Part shown: positions 8,414 through 17,050 of the stretch, in pieces | Layout: each line of letters starts with the position of its first letter | Numbering within the stretch: position 1 is the first letter of the stretch | Assembly (NCBI RefSeq): GCF_000725485.1 | Contig: NZ_JOAG01000013.1 | Coordinates: 119,586 to 183,585, forward strand | Length of the DNA stretch: 64,000 nucleotides | DNA from: Nonomuraea candida | Lineage (GTDB): Bacteria; Actinomycetota; Actinomycetes; Streptosporangiales; Streptosporangiaceae | Direction of reading: 5' to 3' | The notes under the pieces: model-generated | Told to the model about the DNA's origin: nothing | The model's input: the letters and a program-made list of their open reading frames with translations, nothing else | Databases searched by the model: none | Made by a program: the position numbers and the translations under genes

Positions 8414-9292
8414 ATGCACGGGATCGCCGCGTCGCAGCCGTACGTGATCGCTTTCTTCCTGCTCTGGGCGGGCCTCATGAAGCTGCTCAGCCGGCGGATG
8501 AGGGCGCAGGCCGGGCGGACCGCCCTGGCCCGGCTGAGCGGCCCGGCGCGCGCGGTCCCCGCGCTGCGGCTCGTGGGCCTGGGCGAGCTGGCGGTGGCGG
8601 CGGCGCTGCTGCTGCCGCCGCTCCACCTCCTGGACGCGGTGGCCGCCGCGCTGCTGTCGGCCGGGTTCCTCGTCTACCTCGCCTACGCCTCCGTGGCCGC
8701 GCCCGCGTCGTCGTGCGGCTGCCTGGGCACGCACTCCCGGCCGGTGGACGTGCGGGCCTTCGCCCGCGCGGGCCTGCTGCTGGCCGCCGCCCTGCTCACC
8801 GCGCTGGGCACCCGGCCCGCCGCGCCGGGCGCGGGGGCGCCAGGCACGGTGACGGGTGTGCAGGCGGGTCTGGAGGCGGGTGTGAAGGCGGGTGTGAAGG
8901 CGGCGGACGGGCTCGCGGCGCCGGTTCCCGCCGTGATCGTGCTGGAGGTGATCGTCCTCCTGGCGCTCTCGGCGGAGCTGGACCGCTACTGGCTCACCCC
9001 GCTGCGCCGTCTCCTCGTGCGGCTGCGCCGCCCGCTGGCCGCCCCGCCCCAGGAGCGCGTCCCGCTGGAGGCGTCGCTGCACCTGCTGCGGCGCAGCCCG
9101 GCGTACTGCTCGGCCGCCGCCGGGCTCACCTCGGACGTGCTGGAGACGTGGGACGAGGACGGCATGCGCTTCGTCGTGTACGGGGCCCGCGACCGGACGG
9201 CGGTCTTCGCGGTCCCCCTGTCCGGCGACGACCCCGGGGCCGTCAGGGTCGCCCTGGTGGCGGAGCCGCCCCTCTCCGGCAGCCCGGCCTGA
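8414..9292 (+). CDS. MauE/DoxX-type membrane redox protein
   Basis: A 292-residue membrane protein. Residues 1 to ~135 carry four hydrophobic helices and the motif SSCGCLG, typical of MauE (PF07291), which helps form disulfides in the methylamine dehydrogenase small subunit. Helices near ~175 and a basic cytoplasmic tail follow. A low-complexity linker lies between the helical blocks: four in-frame 12-bp repeats at 8855-8902 encode (G-V-x-A)-type units. ggagg precedes the ATG. As the third gene of the Cys-rich/Tat/MauE set it is the natural candidate to oxidise the 14-Cys protein, although the route by which that protein would reach the membrane exterior is unclear. Confidence 0.78.
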   Translation: MHGIAASQPYVIAFFLLWAGLMKLLSRRMRAQAGRTALARLSGPARAVPALRLVGLGELAVAAALLLPPLHLLDAVAAALLSAGFLVYLAYASVAAPASSCGCLGTHSRPVDVRAFARAGLLLAAALLTALGTRPAAPGAGAPGTVTGVQAGLEAGVKAGVKAADGLAAPVPAVIVLEVIVLLALSAELDRYWLTPLRRLLVRLRRPLAAPPQERVPLEASLHLLRRSPAYCSAAAGLTSDVLETWDEDGMRFVVYGARDRTAVFAVPLSGDDPGAVRVALVAEPPLSGSPA

Positions 9293-9384
9293 GACCACCC
9301 GGCGGCGCGACCGGCGGCCCGCCGCGCGTCCGGCCGCCGGCCGCGGCCCCCGGCCCTGCGTCCGGCGGGCGGGCCGGCGGCGGG

Positions 9385-9726
9385 CTAGTGGTCGCGGCCG
9401 GCGGACATGTTGCTGAGGATGAGCTCGTGGTGCCGGACCACCTCGGCGATGATGAAGTTCAGGAACCGCTCGGCGAAGACCGGGTCGAGCTTCGACTCCT
9501 CGGCCAGCGCGCGCAGGCGGCGGATCTGGGCCGCCTCCCGTTCGGGATCGGCGGGGGGAAGCTGGTGCTCGGCCTTGAGCCGGCCGACCTCCTGGGTGCA
9601 CTTGAACCGCTCGGCGAGCAGGTGGACGAGCGCGGCATCGAGGTTGTCGATGCTGGCGCGGAGCCGCTGTAGCTCCTCACGAACCACAATGTCCGCTTCT
9701 CGCCGATCTTCAAATGCTTTATCCAC
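9385..9726 (-). CDS. Chorismate mutase-like protein (AroQ type)
   Basis: A 113-residue all-helical protein of the chorismate mutase type II fold (PF01817). Visible features are the start helix ELQRLRASIDNLDAALVHLL with its Arg and Asp, AERFKCTQEVGRLKAEHQLP with the Arg/Lys pair, and a C-terminal helix. GTG 9726 is preceded by aaaggggg 6 bases away. It could convert chorismate to prephenate, but family members of this size also act as pyruvate lyases on (iso)chorismate. It sits 36 bases downstream of a 4-hydroxybenzoate hydroxylase-like gene on the same strand, so a link to hydroxybenzoate metabolism is plausible. Confidence 0.8.
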   Translation of the reverse strand: MDKAFEDRREADIVVREELQRLRASIDNLDAALVHLLAERFKCTQEVGRLKAEHQLPPADPEREAAQIRRLRALAEESKLDPVFAERFLNFIIAEVVRHHELILSNMSAGRDH

Positions 9727-9762
9727 AGATAGCCCCCTTTGGCATCCTATGGGGGCAAAATA

Positions 9763-10935
9763 TTACCCGCCAGCCATGAGGTCGGCGAAAGCCCTGGCCG
9801 CGGCCTCCGAGCTGAACAGCCGTTCCAGCCGCGCCCTGGCCAGTTCGCGCCGGAACGGCCCGGCCACCGTGTCGTCGCCGGCCTCGTGCATCATCTCGGT
9901 CAGCCAGCGCGAGAACTCCTGGTGGTTCCAGACCCGCTTGAGACACGTGGCCGAGTACGCCGCCAGCCCCGCCTCGTCACCCTCGCGCAGCGCCGCCCGC
10001 AACGCGTGGGCCAGCACGTCGGCGTCGGCGATGGCCAGGTTCATGCCCTTGCCGCCCATCGGGTTGACGATGTGCGCGGCGTCGCCGGCCAGGAAGAGGC
10101 GGCCGTAACGCATCGGGTCGGCGACGAAGCTGCGCATCTCCACCACGACCTTCTCCGTGATCGGCCCCGCCGGCAGCTCGGGGTCGCCGAGGCGCAGCCG
10201 TAACTGGGCCCAGATCCGCTCGTCGCCCCACTCGTCGAGGCTCTCGCCGGGCTCGCACTGCAGGTAGAAGCGGCTGGCCCGCGGCCCTCTCGGGAACTGG
10301 GCGGCGAAGCCGGCCCGATGGATCCCGAACAGCGGGTGGCGCGGCGGCGGGGCGTCGGCGAGGACCGTGAACCAGCCGATGCCGTGGTCGTAGGTGTAGA
10401 CGGTCAGCGCGCCGGCCGGCACGCCGGCCCGGCTGACGCCGTGGAAGCCGTCGCAGCCCGCGACGTAGGCGCAGGCCAGCTCGTGCTCGCCGCCGCCGGC
10501 GTCGCGGTAGGCGACGACCGGGGCGGCGCCGTCCAGGTCGCGCGGGGTCACCTCGGCGGCCTCGAAGCGCAGGTCTCCGCCGCCCTCCAGGAAGGCGGCG
10601 ATGAGACGTGCGACGAGGACCTGCTGCGGCACGATGCGGCCCGCCCGGCCGTCGGCGAACCGGACGGCGTCGAAGAAGCGCGCCCGCCCGTCGAGGCGGA
10701 TCTCCAGCGTGCTGTCGCGCGCGGTGCCGGCCAGCAGGCCGCCGGCCAGGCCCCAGTCCTCGAAGACGCGCGCCCCGGCGTGGTCGAGCACGCCCGCGCG
10801 CTGCCGCCGCTCGACGTAGGCGCGGCTCTGCCGCTCCAGCACCACGCAGCGCACCCCGGCCCGCTGGAGCAGGTTGGCCAGGGTCAGGCCGGCCGGACCG
10901 GCTCCGATGACGACGACCTCGGTGCTCTCGCGCAT
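9763..10935 (-). CDS. pobA: 4-hydroxybenzoate 3-monooxygenase-like flavoprotein
   Basis: A 390-residue class A flavin monooxygenase. The Rossmann FAD motif is VVVIGAGPAGLTLANLL; the conserved DG motif is AGCDGFHG; the second FAD motif is GRLFLAGDAAHIVNPMGGKG, followed by MNLAIADADVL. Length and these signatures match PobA, which hydroxylates 4-hydroxybenzoate to protocatechuate using NAD(P)H and O2. ggaggagcccagc precedes the ATG. It is first in a two-gene unit with the chorismate mutase-like gene and divergent from a histidine kinase. No protocatechuate ring-cleavage genes lie nearby, so a biosynthetic role is as likely as catabolism. Confidence 0.85.
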   Translation of the reverse strand: MRESTEVVVIGAGPAGLTLANLLQRAGVRCVVLERQSRAYVERRQRAGVLDHAGARVFEDWGLAGGLLAGTARDSTLEIRLDGRARFFDAVRFADGRAGRIVPQQVLVARLIAAFLEGGGDLRFEAAEVTPRDLDGAAPVVAYRDAGGGEHELACAYVAGCDGFHGVSRAGVPAGALTVYTYDHGIGWFTVLADAPPPRHPLFGIHRAGFAAQFPRGPRASRFYLQCEPGESLDEWGDERIWAQLRLRLGDPELPAGPITEKVVVEMRSFVADPMRYGRLFLAGDAAHIVNPMGGKGMNLAIADADVLAHALRAALREGDEAGLAAYSATCLKRVWNHQEFSRWLTEMMHEAGDDTVAGPFRRELARARLERLFSSEAAARAFADLMAGG

Positions 10936-11131
10936 GCTGGGCTCCTCCGCCGAGTACGGTCACCCGGCATCCGACACCAAGATCGAAAGATGCGCAAGCC
11001 CTCATTCCCGCCGGGAGCCGAAGAGGCGCGGGGCTCGGCCGGGCGGGGGCGTACAGCCTGCTGTACTCTTTCGCCGCCGATCTCCCTCACCCGCCCGCCC
11101 CTGACCTAGGGTCGGAGGGCGAGGAGGTGGG

Positions 11132-12475
11132 ATGCCGACGACTCAGGAGCCGACGCCCGGCGAGCGGCCGGCACGTTCACCGGCACGTTCACCGGACCAC
11201 TCACCGGCACGTTCACCGGACCACTCACCGGCACGCTCACCGAAACGCCCGCCGGCGCTGTTCGCCCGCGCCCGCACCACCCTCGACGCGCTCGAACACC
11301 TCGTCGGCGGCATGGGCACCGCCGCGCTCGCGCTGATCGTGCTGGCCGGGCTGTTCGCCGTCGCGCTGGCCTGCCTGGCCGGCGTGGGCCTGCTCCTGGT
11401 GCCCGCCGCGCTGCGCGGCCTGCGCGCGGTGGCCGACCGGGAGCGCTCGCGGCTGTCCCGCTGGGGCCCGCCGATCGCCGATCCCGGCCCGGTGCCCGGC
11501 GACTGGCGGGCCGCCCTCAGGCAGCCCGCGGCCGGGCGGGAGCTGCTGTGGGTGCTCCACCACGCCACTCTGGGCCTGCTGTACGGGCTGGTCGGCCTGA
11601 CGCTGCTGTTCAGCGTGGTGCGCGACCTGCTGTTCCCGCTCTACTGGCGGCTGCTGCCGCCGGGCGACGCGGCCGGCGCGGGCCTGGGCTGGACCACCGA
11701 CACGTGGCCGGGCGCGCTCGCGGTCAGCCCGGTCAGCCTGCTCTGGCTCGGCCTCGCCCTGCTGCTCATCCCCGGCCTGGCCCGGCTGCAGGCCGCGCCG
11801 GGCCGGCGGCTGCTGTCCGGCGACCCCGGCACCGACCTGGCGCTGCGGGTCGCGCAGCTCACCGCCACCCGCGCGGCGGCCCTCGACGCGCACGCCGCCG
11901 AGCTGCGCAGGATCGAGCGCTCGCTGCACGACGGCACGCAGAACCGGATCGTGGCCGTCAGCGTGCTGCTCGGCGCGGCCCGCCGCGCGCTGGCCCGCGA
12001 CCCGGCCACCGCCGACGAGGTGCTCGAACGCGCCCAGGACGCCGCCGAGCACGCCCTGGCCGAGCTGCGCGCGGTCGTGCGCGGCATCCTGCCCCCGGTG
12101 CTGGACGAGCACAGCCTGCCCGACGCGCTGAGCGGGCTGGCCGCCGCCTGTCCCGTGCCCTGCTCGATCGAGGCGGACGTGCCGGGCCGCTGCCCCGCCT
12201 CGGTCGAGGCCACGGCCTACTTCGTGGTGGCCGAGGCGCTGACCAACATCGCCAAGCACAGCCGGGCCCGGCACGCCAAGGTGACCGTGCGCAGGACCGG
12301 CGACCGGCTGGAGCTGCAGATCTTCGACGACGGCCGGGGCGGGGCCGTCGAGGAGGCCGGGACCGGGCTGGGCGGCATCCGGCGACGTACCGAAGCACAT
12401 GACGGCGCGTTCGCGCTGTCGAGCCCGCGCGGCGGGCCGACGACCATGAAGGTGAGCCTGCCATGCGGATTGTGA
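11132..12475 (+). CDS. Sensor histidine kinase, HisKA_3 type
   Basis: A 447-residue membrane kinase. Residues ~14-40 are a repeated SPARSPDH linker (24-bp DNA repeats from about 11168 to 11242). Three or four membrane segments follow (ALALIVLAGLFAVALACLAG, LLYGLVGLTLLFSVV, LLWLGLALLLIPGL). The phospho-acceptor box is ELRRIERSLHDGTQNR, with His in SLHDG; the HATPase region shows VVAEALTNIAKHS and DDGRGG…GTGLGGI. The N-terminal half resembles the putative sensor regions of actinobacterial NarL-partner kinases. gaggagg precedes the ATG. It overlaps the response regulator by 13 bases. Confidence 0.9.
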   Translation: MPTTQEPTPGERPARSPARSPDHSPARSPDHSPARSPKRPPALFARARTTLDALEHLVGGMGTAALALIVLAGLFAVALACLAGVGLLLVPAALRGLRAVADRERSRLSRWGPPIADPGPVPGDWRAALRQPAAGRELLWVLHHATLGLLYGLVGLTLLFSVVRDLLFPLYWRLLPPGDAAGAGLGWTTDTWPGALAVSPVSLLWLGLALLLIPGLARLQAAPGRRLLSGDPGTDLALRVAQLTATRAAALDAHAAELRRIERSLHDGTQNRIVAVSVLLGAARRALARDPATADEVLERAQDAAEHALAELRAVVRGILPPVLDEHSLPDALSGLAAACPVPCSIEADVPGRCPASVEATAYFVVAEALTNIAKHSRARHAKVTVRRTGDRLELQIFDDGRGGAVEEAGTGLGGIRRRTEAHDGAFALSSPRGGPTTMKVSLPCGL

Positions 12476-13110
12476 TCGCCGAGGACGACCCGCTGCTGCG
12501 CGAGGGCATGGCGCTGCTGCTGCGTGCCGAGGCGCTGGACGTGGTGGCCACCGCCCCCGACGCCGCCGCGTTCCTGGAGGCCGTGGACGCGTACGAGCCC
12601 GAGGTCGCCATCGTGGACGTGCGCATGCCCCCGACCCACACCAACGAGGGCATCGTGGCGGCCGTCGAGGCCCGGCGGCGGCTGCCCGGCCTGGCCGTGC
12701 TCGTGCTGTCGGCGTACGTCGAGCAGGCGTTCGCCACCGACCTGCTCGCCCACGGCAGCTCCCGCCTGGGCTACCTGCTCAAGGAGCGGGTCGGGCGGGT
12801 GCAGGAGTTCCTGACGGCGCTGCACCGGGTGGCGGGCGGCGGCACCGCCATCGACCCCGAGGTGGTCGCGCAGCTCCTGACCCGCAGCCGGCCCGGCAAC
12901 CGGCTGGACCGGCTCAGCCCGCGCGAGCGCGACGTGCTGGCCCTGATGGCGGAGGGCCTGGGCAACTCCGCCATCGCCGAGCGGCTGGTCGTCACCGACG
13001 GCGCGGTGCACAAGCACATTCGCAGCATCTTCGCCAAGCTCGACCTGGCCCCCACCGACGGCACGGACCGGCGGGTGGCCGCCGTGCTGCGCTACCTCGA
13101 GAGCACGTAG
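12463..13110 (+). CDS. NarL/LuxR-family response regulator
   Basis: A 215-residue partner of the kinase just upstream. The receiver domain has AEDDPLLREG with the acidic pair, phospho-acceptor Asp52 in VAIVDVRMPP, a Ser in VLSAY and Lys in YLLKERV. The C-terminal LuxR-type HTH is LSPRERDVLALMAEGLGNSA, with the recognition region DGAVHKHIRSIFAKLDL. The start lies within the kinase gene, giving tight coupling. Targets are not readable; no clear binding site is seen at its own promoter. Confidence 0.92.
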   Translation: MRIVIAEDDPLLREGMALLLRAEALDVVATAPDAAAFLEAVDAYEPEVAIVDVRMPPTHTNEGIVAAVEARRRLPGLAVLVLSAYVEQAFATDLLAHGSSRLGYLLKERVGRVQEFLTALHRVAGGGTAIDPEVVAQLLTRSRPGNRLDRLSPRERDVLALMAEGLGNSAIAERLVVTDGAVHKHIRSIFAKLDLAPTDGTDRRVAAVLRYLEST

Positions 13111-13177
13111 GAGTCGTTTCCGTATAAAGGGCCCGGGTAGCGGGGCGGCGAGGGACGAAAGAGTCTGCGGAGGAATC

Positions 13178-13585
13178 GTGCGACACGACGAATTCATCGG
13201 AAAAGTGCAGGCACGCGCTCACCTCGCGGGCCGCGACCAGGCCGAGCGGGCTTGCAGGGCCACGCTGGAGACGCTCGGCGAGCGGATTCCCGAAGGGCTC
13301 GCCGAGCATCTCGCCGCCCAGCTACCCCACGAGATCGCGGAGAACCTCCGGCGTACCGAGGTCATGGGCGGCTTCGGCACCGGCGAGCACTTCGGACGGG
13401 AGGAGTTCGTGCAACGCGTGGCCGATCGCGCCGGGGTCGACCGGCCCCAGGCGATCTATCTCGCGCGCGTCGTGCTGGAGGTGACCGGCGAGGCGACGCA
13501 GGGCCACATCATGGACAAGGTCTGCGACAGCCTGCCGCAGAACCTGCGCCCGCTCGTGACCGCGGGCAGCCAGGGCCACCTCTGA
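13178..13585 (+). CDS. DUF2267 protein
   Basis: A 135-residue helical protein of the DUF2267 family (PF10025), often stress-related in actinobacteria and of unknown biochemistry. It shows the internal two-fold repeat expected: DEFIGKVQARAHLAGRDQAE, then GREEFVQRVADRAGVDRPQA, each followed by a helix pair and an LP(H/Q) turn. GTG 13178 is preceded by gcggagga. It is probably soluble. The following small gene is on the opposite strand. Confidence 0.82.
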   Translation: MRHDEFIGKVQARAHLAGRDQAERACRATLETLGERIPEGLAEHLAAQLPHEIAENLRRTEVMGGFGTGEHFGREEFVQRVADRAGVDRPQAIYLARVVLEVTGEATQGHIMDKVCDSLPQNLRPLVTAGSQGHL

Positions 13586-13591
13586 CGGCCG

Positions 13592-13849
13592 TCACGCGCC
13601 CAGGTCCCGGACGATGTTGTCGAGCCTGACGGCCAGGTCGTCGAGCATCTGGTCGGTCGGGGCGGCGTCCGGGAGCTGGGCCAGCACGTCGTCGCGGCGG
13701 GCGATGACCAGCCCCTTGTGGGCGTCGTCCACCTCCGTGGCGGGCAGGACCACGCACTCCCCCCGCACGAACACCAGCGTCGCGTCCGGGTGCTGAGAGT
13801 TCAGCAAGGTACGGACGCATTCCCGGTCTATGAGTGACATCGTGGACAT
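13592..13849 (-). CDS. Small conserved-looking protein
   Basis: An 85-residue acidic protein starting MSTMSLIDRECVRTLLN (a second ATG three codons in is an alternative start). It has a strand-like segment TLVFVRGECVVLP and a C-terminal amphipathic helix (QMLDDLAVRLDNIVRDL). No family is recognised. It converges tail to tail with the DUF2267 gene, 6 bases apart. Confidence 0.5.
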   Translation of the reverse strand: MSTMSLIDRECVRTLLNSQHPDATLVFVRGECVVLPATEVDDAHKGLVIARRDDVLAQLPDAAPTDQMLDDLAVRLDNIVRDLGA

Positions 13850-14027
13850 GAAGGCTCCTCGCCGTCCGTGCCGTCGGCGCCTGTTGCCCGATCGGCTCAC
13901 AGCAGGGCGCTTACCCACGTGACAGGGGCGAAACCTCACCTCCCACCAGCCACGCGCCTCGCCCGGCGCTCCCCGCGCCACGCCGCCCTGCGCCTCTCCG
14001 TGTGCTGCCCTGTGCCCGCCGCGCGCC

Positions 14028-14396
14028 TTAGCCGAACGTGGGCGGGCCGCCGCCGGAGCGGGAGCGGCGCGCGCCGAACGCGACCAGGTAGACGGCCGCG
14101 GCCAGCGCCACCACGGCGGGCGGCACGGCGAGCCAGCGCTGTCCCGCGAGCACGGCCAGCACCGCCAGGACCACCCCGGCGAGCAGTGCCAGCGCGGCTG
14201 CCAGCAGGCGCAGGCTGAGCTTGTTCCGGGGCGGCGGCGCCTGCGCCCAGTCACCGTGCCCCGCCCCCCGCACGCCGGGCACCCCGGTGTCGCTGACCTT
14301 CCCGGCGCCCTGTCTCTCGCCGGTCGATGGCTCGTCGTCGCGGAGGACCGGGGCGAAGAACTCGTCGTCGGGGTCGTCGTCCGCTCGTCTGGTCAT
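14028..14396 (-). CDS. Small membrane protein with acidic N-terminus
   Basis: A 122-residue protein: residues 1 to ~55 are acidic and polar (DDDPDDEFFAPVLRDDE), then two hydrophobic helices (LRLLAAALALLAGVVLAVLA and a second at about residues 88-107) separated by a short turn, and a basic tail (GARRSRSGGG). It probably spans the membrane twice. The ATG overlaps the stop of the upstream DUF6221 gene by ATGA, so the pair is co-translated. Function unknown. Confidence 0.65.
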   Translation of the reverse strand: MTRRADDDPDDEFFAPVLRDDEPSTGERQGAGKVSDTGVPGVRGAGHGDWAQAPPPRNKLSLRLLAAALALLAGVVLAVLAVLAGQRWLAVPPAVVALAAAVYLVAFGARRSRSGGGPPTFG

Positions 14397-15463
14397 GCGC
14401 GCACACCTCCTGTGGGCCGTCCTGTGGGCCGTCCTGTGGGCAGGGCTGGGGGCAGTGCTGTGGGCAGGGCTGTGGGCAGGGCCCATTCCTCCCGCCAGCC
14501 GGGCCGCAGCCGGTAGCCGGAGGCCAGACGGCGCACCGTCGCGCACGGCCGGCCGCCCGCGCACTCCGGGCAGTCCCGCCCGTGCCCGGCCAGCAGCGCC
14601 AGCTCCGCCTCGCACCGCGCCACGACGTCGGCGGGGTCGTGCAGCGCGACGTGGATGGCCTCGACCGGGTGCAGCAGGTCGTCGTGGTGGAAGCCGATCG
14701 CCGTCACGGCGCGCCCCCGGCCGAACTCCAGCCGGTTGCCCTCCCCGGCCGGCACGTACCGCCAGGCGCCGCCTCCGGCGGTCTCGGCGATGGCCTTGTC
14801 CGCCTCGATCTGCGTGCGCAGCCACTGCGCCAGCGGCCCGGCGTCCCCATCGGCGTCCCCGGGGGCGTCCCCGGGGGCGTCCCCGGGGGCGTCCCCGGGG
14901 GCGTCGTCCAGCTCGCGCAGGAACGGGGTGACCACGGCGTTCAGTGCTGACACGAGGGCTTCGAGGGCGGCCTGGGCGTCGTCCAGGTTCGGCAGCCCGG
15001 CGGCCCGCGCCCTGGTCGGGGTGGGCAGGTCGGCCACCAGGGGCAGGCGCAGTTCGAGCGTGGTCAGCGCGGTCGGCCGCTCGTACGGCGGCGCCGCGTA
15101 CGTCCCCCCGCCCCCGTCGCCGTCCTGCCGCTGCCATCCCGCCCACCCCTCGGGCAGCCGCACCGGCGCGGGCACGGCCAGCTCCACCACCGCCAGCAGC
15201 CCCGGGGCCTCCTCCGGCCGGTGGCAGGTGGCGTCCAGGACGCGGGGGTGGCGGCGTACGTAGGAGGTGTCGGCCACCGGGCGGGTGGCCACCTCCCAGG
15301 CGGCGAGCGCGAAGTGCGGCGGGTCCAGCGTGACGCCCTCGGCGGCCGGCTCCCCCTCGGCGGCGGCGAAGGCGTGCCGCCACTTGCGCAACTGCTCGCC
15401 GTAGTGCTCCTGTATGCCACGCGTGGCGTCGATCCAGAACGCCTGCGTTCCGGTGCCGGACAT
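14393..15463 (-). CDS. Two-domain protein with C-terminal DUF6221-like domain
   Basis: A 356-residue protein. The N-terminal ~210 residues are of unknown family (GIQEHYGEQLRKWRHAFAAA…, with long strand/helix alternation). A DAPG linker follows, encoded by four exact 12-bp repeats at 14853-14900. The C-terminal ~115 residues match the DUF6221 pattern: LAQWLRTQIEADKAIAE, a VALHDPADVV helix, Cys pair CPEC, and YRLRPGWREEW. DUF6221 proteins are usually small and stand-alone, so the fusion is unusual. A second repeat (ALPT/GRPT) forms the tail. gggggag precedes ATG 15463. Confidence 0.65.
   Translation of the reverse strand: MSGTGTQAFWIDATRGIQEHYGEQLRKWRHAFAAAEGEPAAEGVTLDPPHFALAAWEVATRPVADTSYVRRHPRVLDATCHRPEEAPGLLAVVELAVPAPVRLPEGWAGWQRQDGDGGGGTYAAPPYERPTALTTLELRLPLVADLPTPTRARAAGLPNLDDAQAALEALVSALNAVVTPFLRELDDAPGDAPGDAPGDAPGDADGDAGPLAQWLRTQIEADKAIAETAGGGAWRYVPAGEGNRLEFGRGRAVTAIGFHHDDLLHPVEAIHVALHDPADVVARCEAELALLAGHGRDCPECAGGRPCATVRRLASGYRLRPGWREEWALPTALPTALPPALPTGRPTGRPTGGVRA
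14853..14900. repeat. Four exact 12-bp tandem repeats, in frame
   Basis: The unit gcgtccccgggg is repeated four times in the linker between the two domains of the DUF6221 fusion protein, encoding DAPG units. Confidence 0.95.
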
Positions 15464-15647
15464 GGGCTCCCCCGGGATCGTTCCGATTGCTTCGCGGACT
15501 GCCCCTCTGCCCCCTGCTCGCGGCCTGTCACTTCTCATCTGACCTGCGGAAACACCCTCACGCGTGGCGCGCATCCGATTACGGAGAGTAACCGTATGGT
15601 GTGCTCAGTGGCCCCAGTGGGCCCAGCAGCTAGTGAGAGGATCCAGC

Positions 15648-16979
15648 ATGGCGCAGGAACCCAGAATCGACGTCGAGACCAGGGCCGAGGGCATTCAGGC
15701 CAGCCTGACCGCCGAGCAGATCGACCGGGTCGCGGAGGCGCTCGGGCAGCAGGGGGTCTGGTTCGCCGCCCCGCCGCGGCGCGTGGGCGAGGCCCGCCGG
15801 CCCGACCAGGTCTGGAACCTGGTGGGCGACCGCCCCCACCAGGGCGAGACGGCCACCGGCCGGGCGGCGGTGCACCTGGCCGACGGGCACGACGCGCTGA
15901 CCAGGCCGCTGATCCTGGCCGACGGCTTCAACTACGGCCCGAGCGACCTGGACGAGCTGTGGCGGCACTTCAACCAGCCCTACCAGAAGGGCGCGCCCGG
16001 CTTCCTCGACCAGCTTAGGACGATGGGCATCGACGTGGTGCTGCTGGGCTTCGACCAGCGGCAGGCCGCCATCCAGGCCAACGCCGCCGTGGCGGTCACC
16101 TGCGTGCTGCGCACGATCGAGGAGCGCCGGGGCGACGACCAGCTCGTCGTCGGCGGGGCCAGCATGGGCGGGATCGTCACCCGTTACGCCCTGGCCCGCA
16201 TGGAGAGCGAGCGCGTCGACCACCAGACGGAGAAGTACTTCTCCTACGACAGCCCGCACCTCGGAGCCTGGATCCCGCTGGTGCTCCAGCAGCTCGCGTA
16301 CCTGCACGAGTCCCTGTCGCCGCGCACCGACGGCCCCGGGCAGGCCGAGCTGATCCGCAGCCCGGCCGCGCAGCAGCTCCTGTGGGGCTGGGTGGAGAGC
16401 GCGGACTACTCGGGCCCGGTCACCGACAACCCGCTGCGCCGGGAGTTCCTGGAGGATCTGCGCAGGGTGGGCTGGTTCCCGATGCGCCCGTACAAGCTGG
16501 GCCTGGCCAACGGCACCGGCAACGGCGTGGGCCTCGACCTGCCGCCCGGCACGCCGGTCATCGACCTGCAGCACGAGGTGCTGCAGGTCGTCGCCCGGGT
16601 CCAGCCCGACCTGGGCGAGCTGCAGAACGTCGGCGTCGTGCGCTTCGGCGCCCCGGTGTGGACGAGCGCCACCTCCCACGTGGCCGCGTTCGACGGCGCG
16701 CCCGGCGGCACGCTGGACTCCTGGGGCAGGCTCGCCGACGCGGCCGGGCTGCCGATCCAGGACCGGTTCAGGAGCAGCTCCTTCGTCCCGTCGGTCAGCG
16801 CCATCGCCCTGGCCAGGGACCCGTTCGAGTGGCAGTCCGACCTGCACCTCGACCTGAGCGACCTGCCGAAGGACGAGACGTTCCTCGACGCGTTCTGCTG
16901 CGACGCCGTCAACACCGCGCACTCCTCGGTGTCCCGGCCGCTGATCGAGTGGTTCCTGGAGCAGCTCGCCGGCTGGTGA
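15648..16979 (+). CDS. Alpha/beta hydrolase, esterase/lipase-like
   Basis: A 443-residue serine hydrolase. The nucleophile elbow is GGASMGGIVTRYAL (GxSxG), preceded by a strand/loop with the conserved start of the fold (LILADGFNYGPSD) and followed by a candidate acid and the His in VNTAHSSVSRP. The organisation resembles lipases and PGAP1-like acyl hydrolases. No signal peptide is visible, so it is probably cytoplasmic or released by another route. gagagga precedes ATG 15648. It converges on the propeller protein across a strong terminator. Substrate unknown. Confidence 0.75.
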   Translation: MAQEPRIDVETRAEGIQASLTAEQIDRVAEALGQQGVWFAAPPRRVGEARRPDQVWNLVGDRPHQGETATGRAAVHLADGHDALTRPLILADGFNYGPSDLDELWRHFNQPYQKGAPGFLDQLRTMGIDVVLLGFDQRQAAIQANAAVAVTCVLRTIEERRGDDQLVVGGASMGGIVTRYALARMESERVDHQTEKYFSYDSPHLGAWIPLVLQQLAYLHESLSPRTDGPGQAELIRSPAAQQLLWGWVESADYSGPVTDNPLRREFLEDLRRVGWFPMRPYKLGLANGTGNGVGLDLPPGTPVIDLQHEVLQVVARVQPDLGELQNVGVVRFGAPVWTSATSHVAAFDGAPGGTLDSWGRLADAAGLPIQDRFRSSSFVPSVSAIALARDPFEWQSDLHLDLSDLPKDETFLDAFCCDAVNTAHSSVSRPLIEWFLEQLAGW

Positions 16980-16989
16980 TCCGGACAGG

Positions 16990-17025
16990 AAAGTGCCGGC
17001 CGCGCTGGTCGCGGGCCGGCACTTT
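16990..17025. terminator. Strong bidirectional terminator
   Basis: An 11-bp perfect stem (aaagtgccggc / gccggcacttt), extended by GC pairs (cgcg/cgcg), sits between two convergent genes. The A-run on one side and T-run on the other fit bidirectional termination. Confidence 0.9.
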
Positions 17026-17050
17026 CACGTACGAGCGAGCGCCTTCGAGG

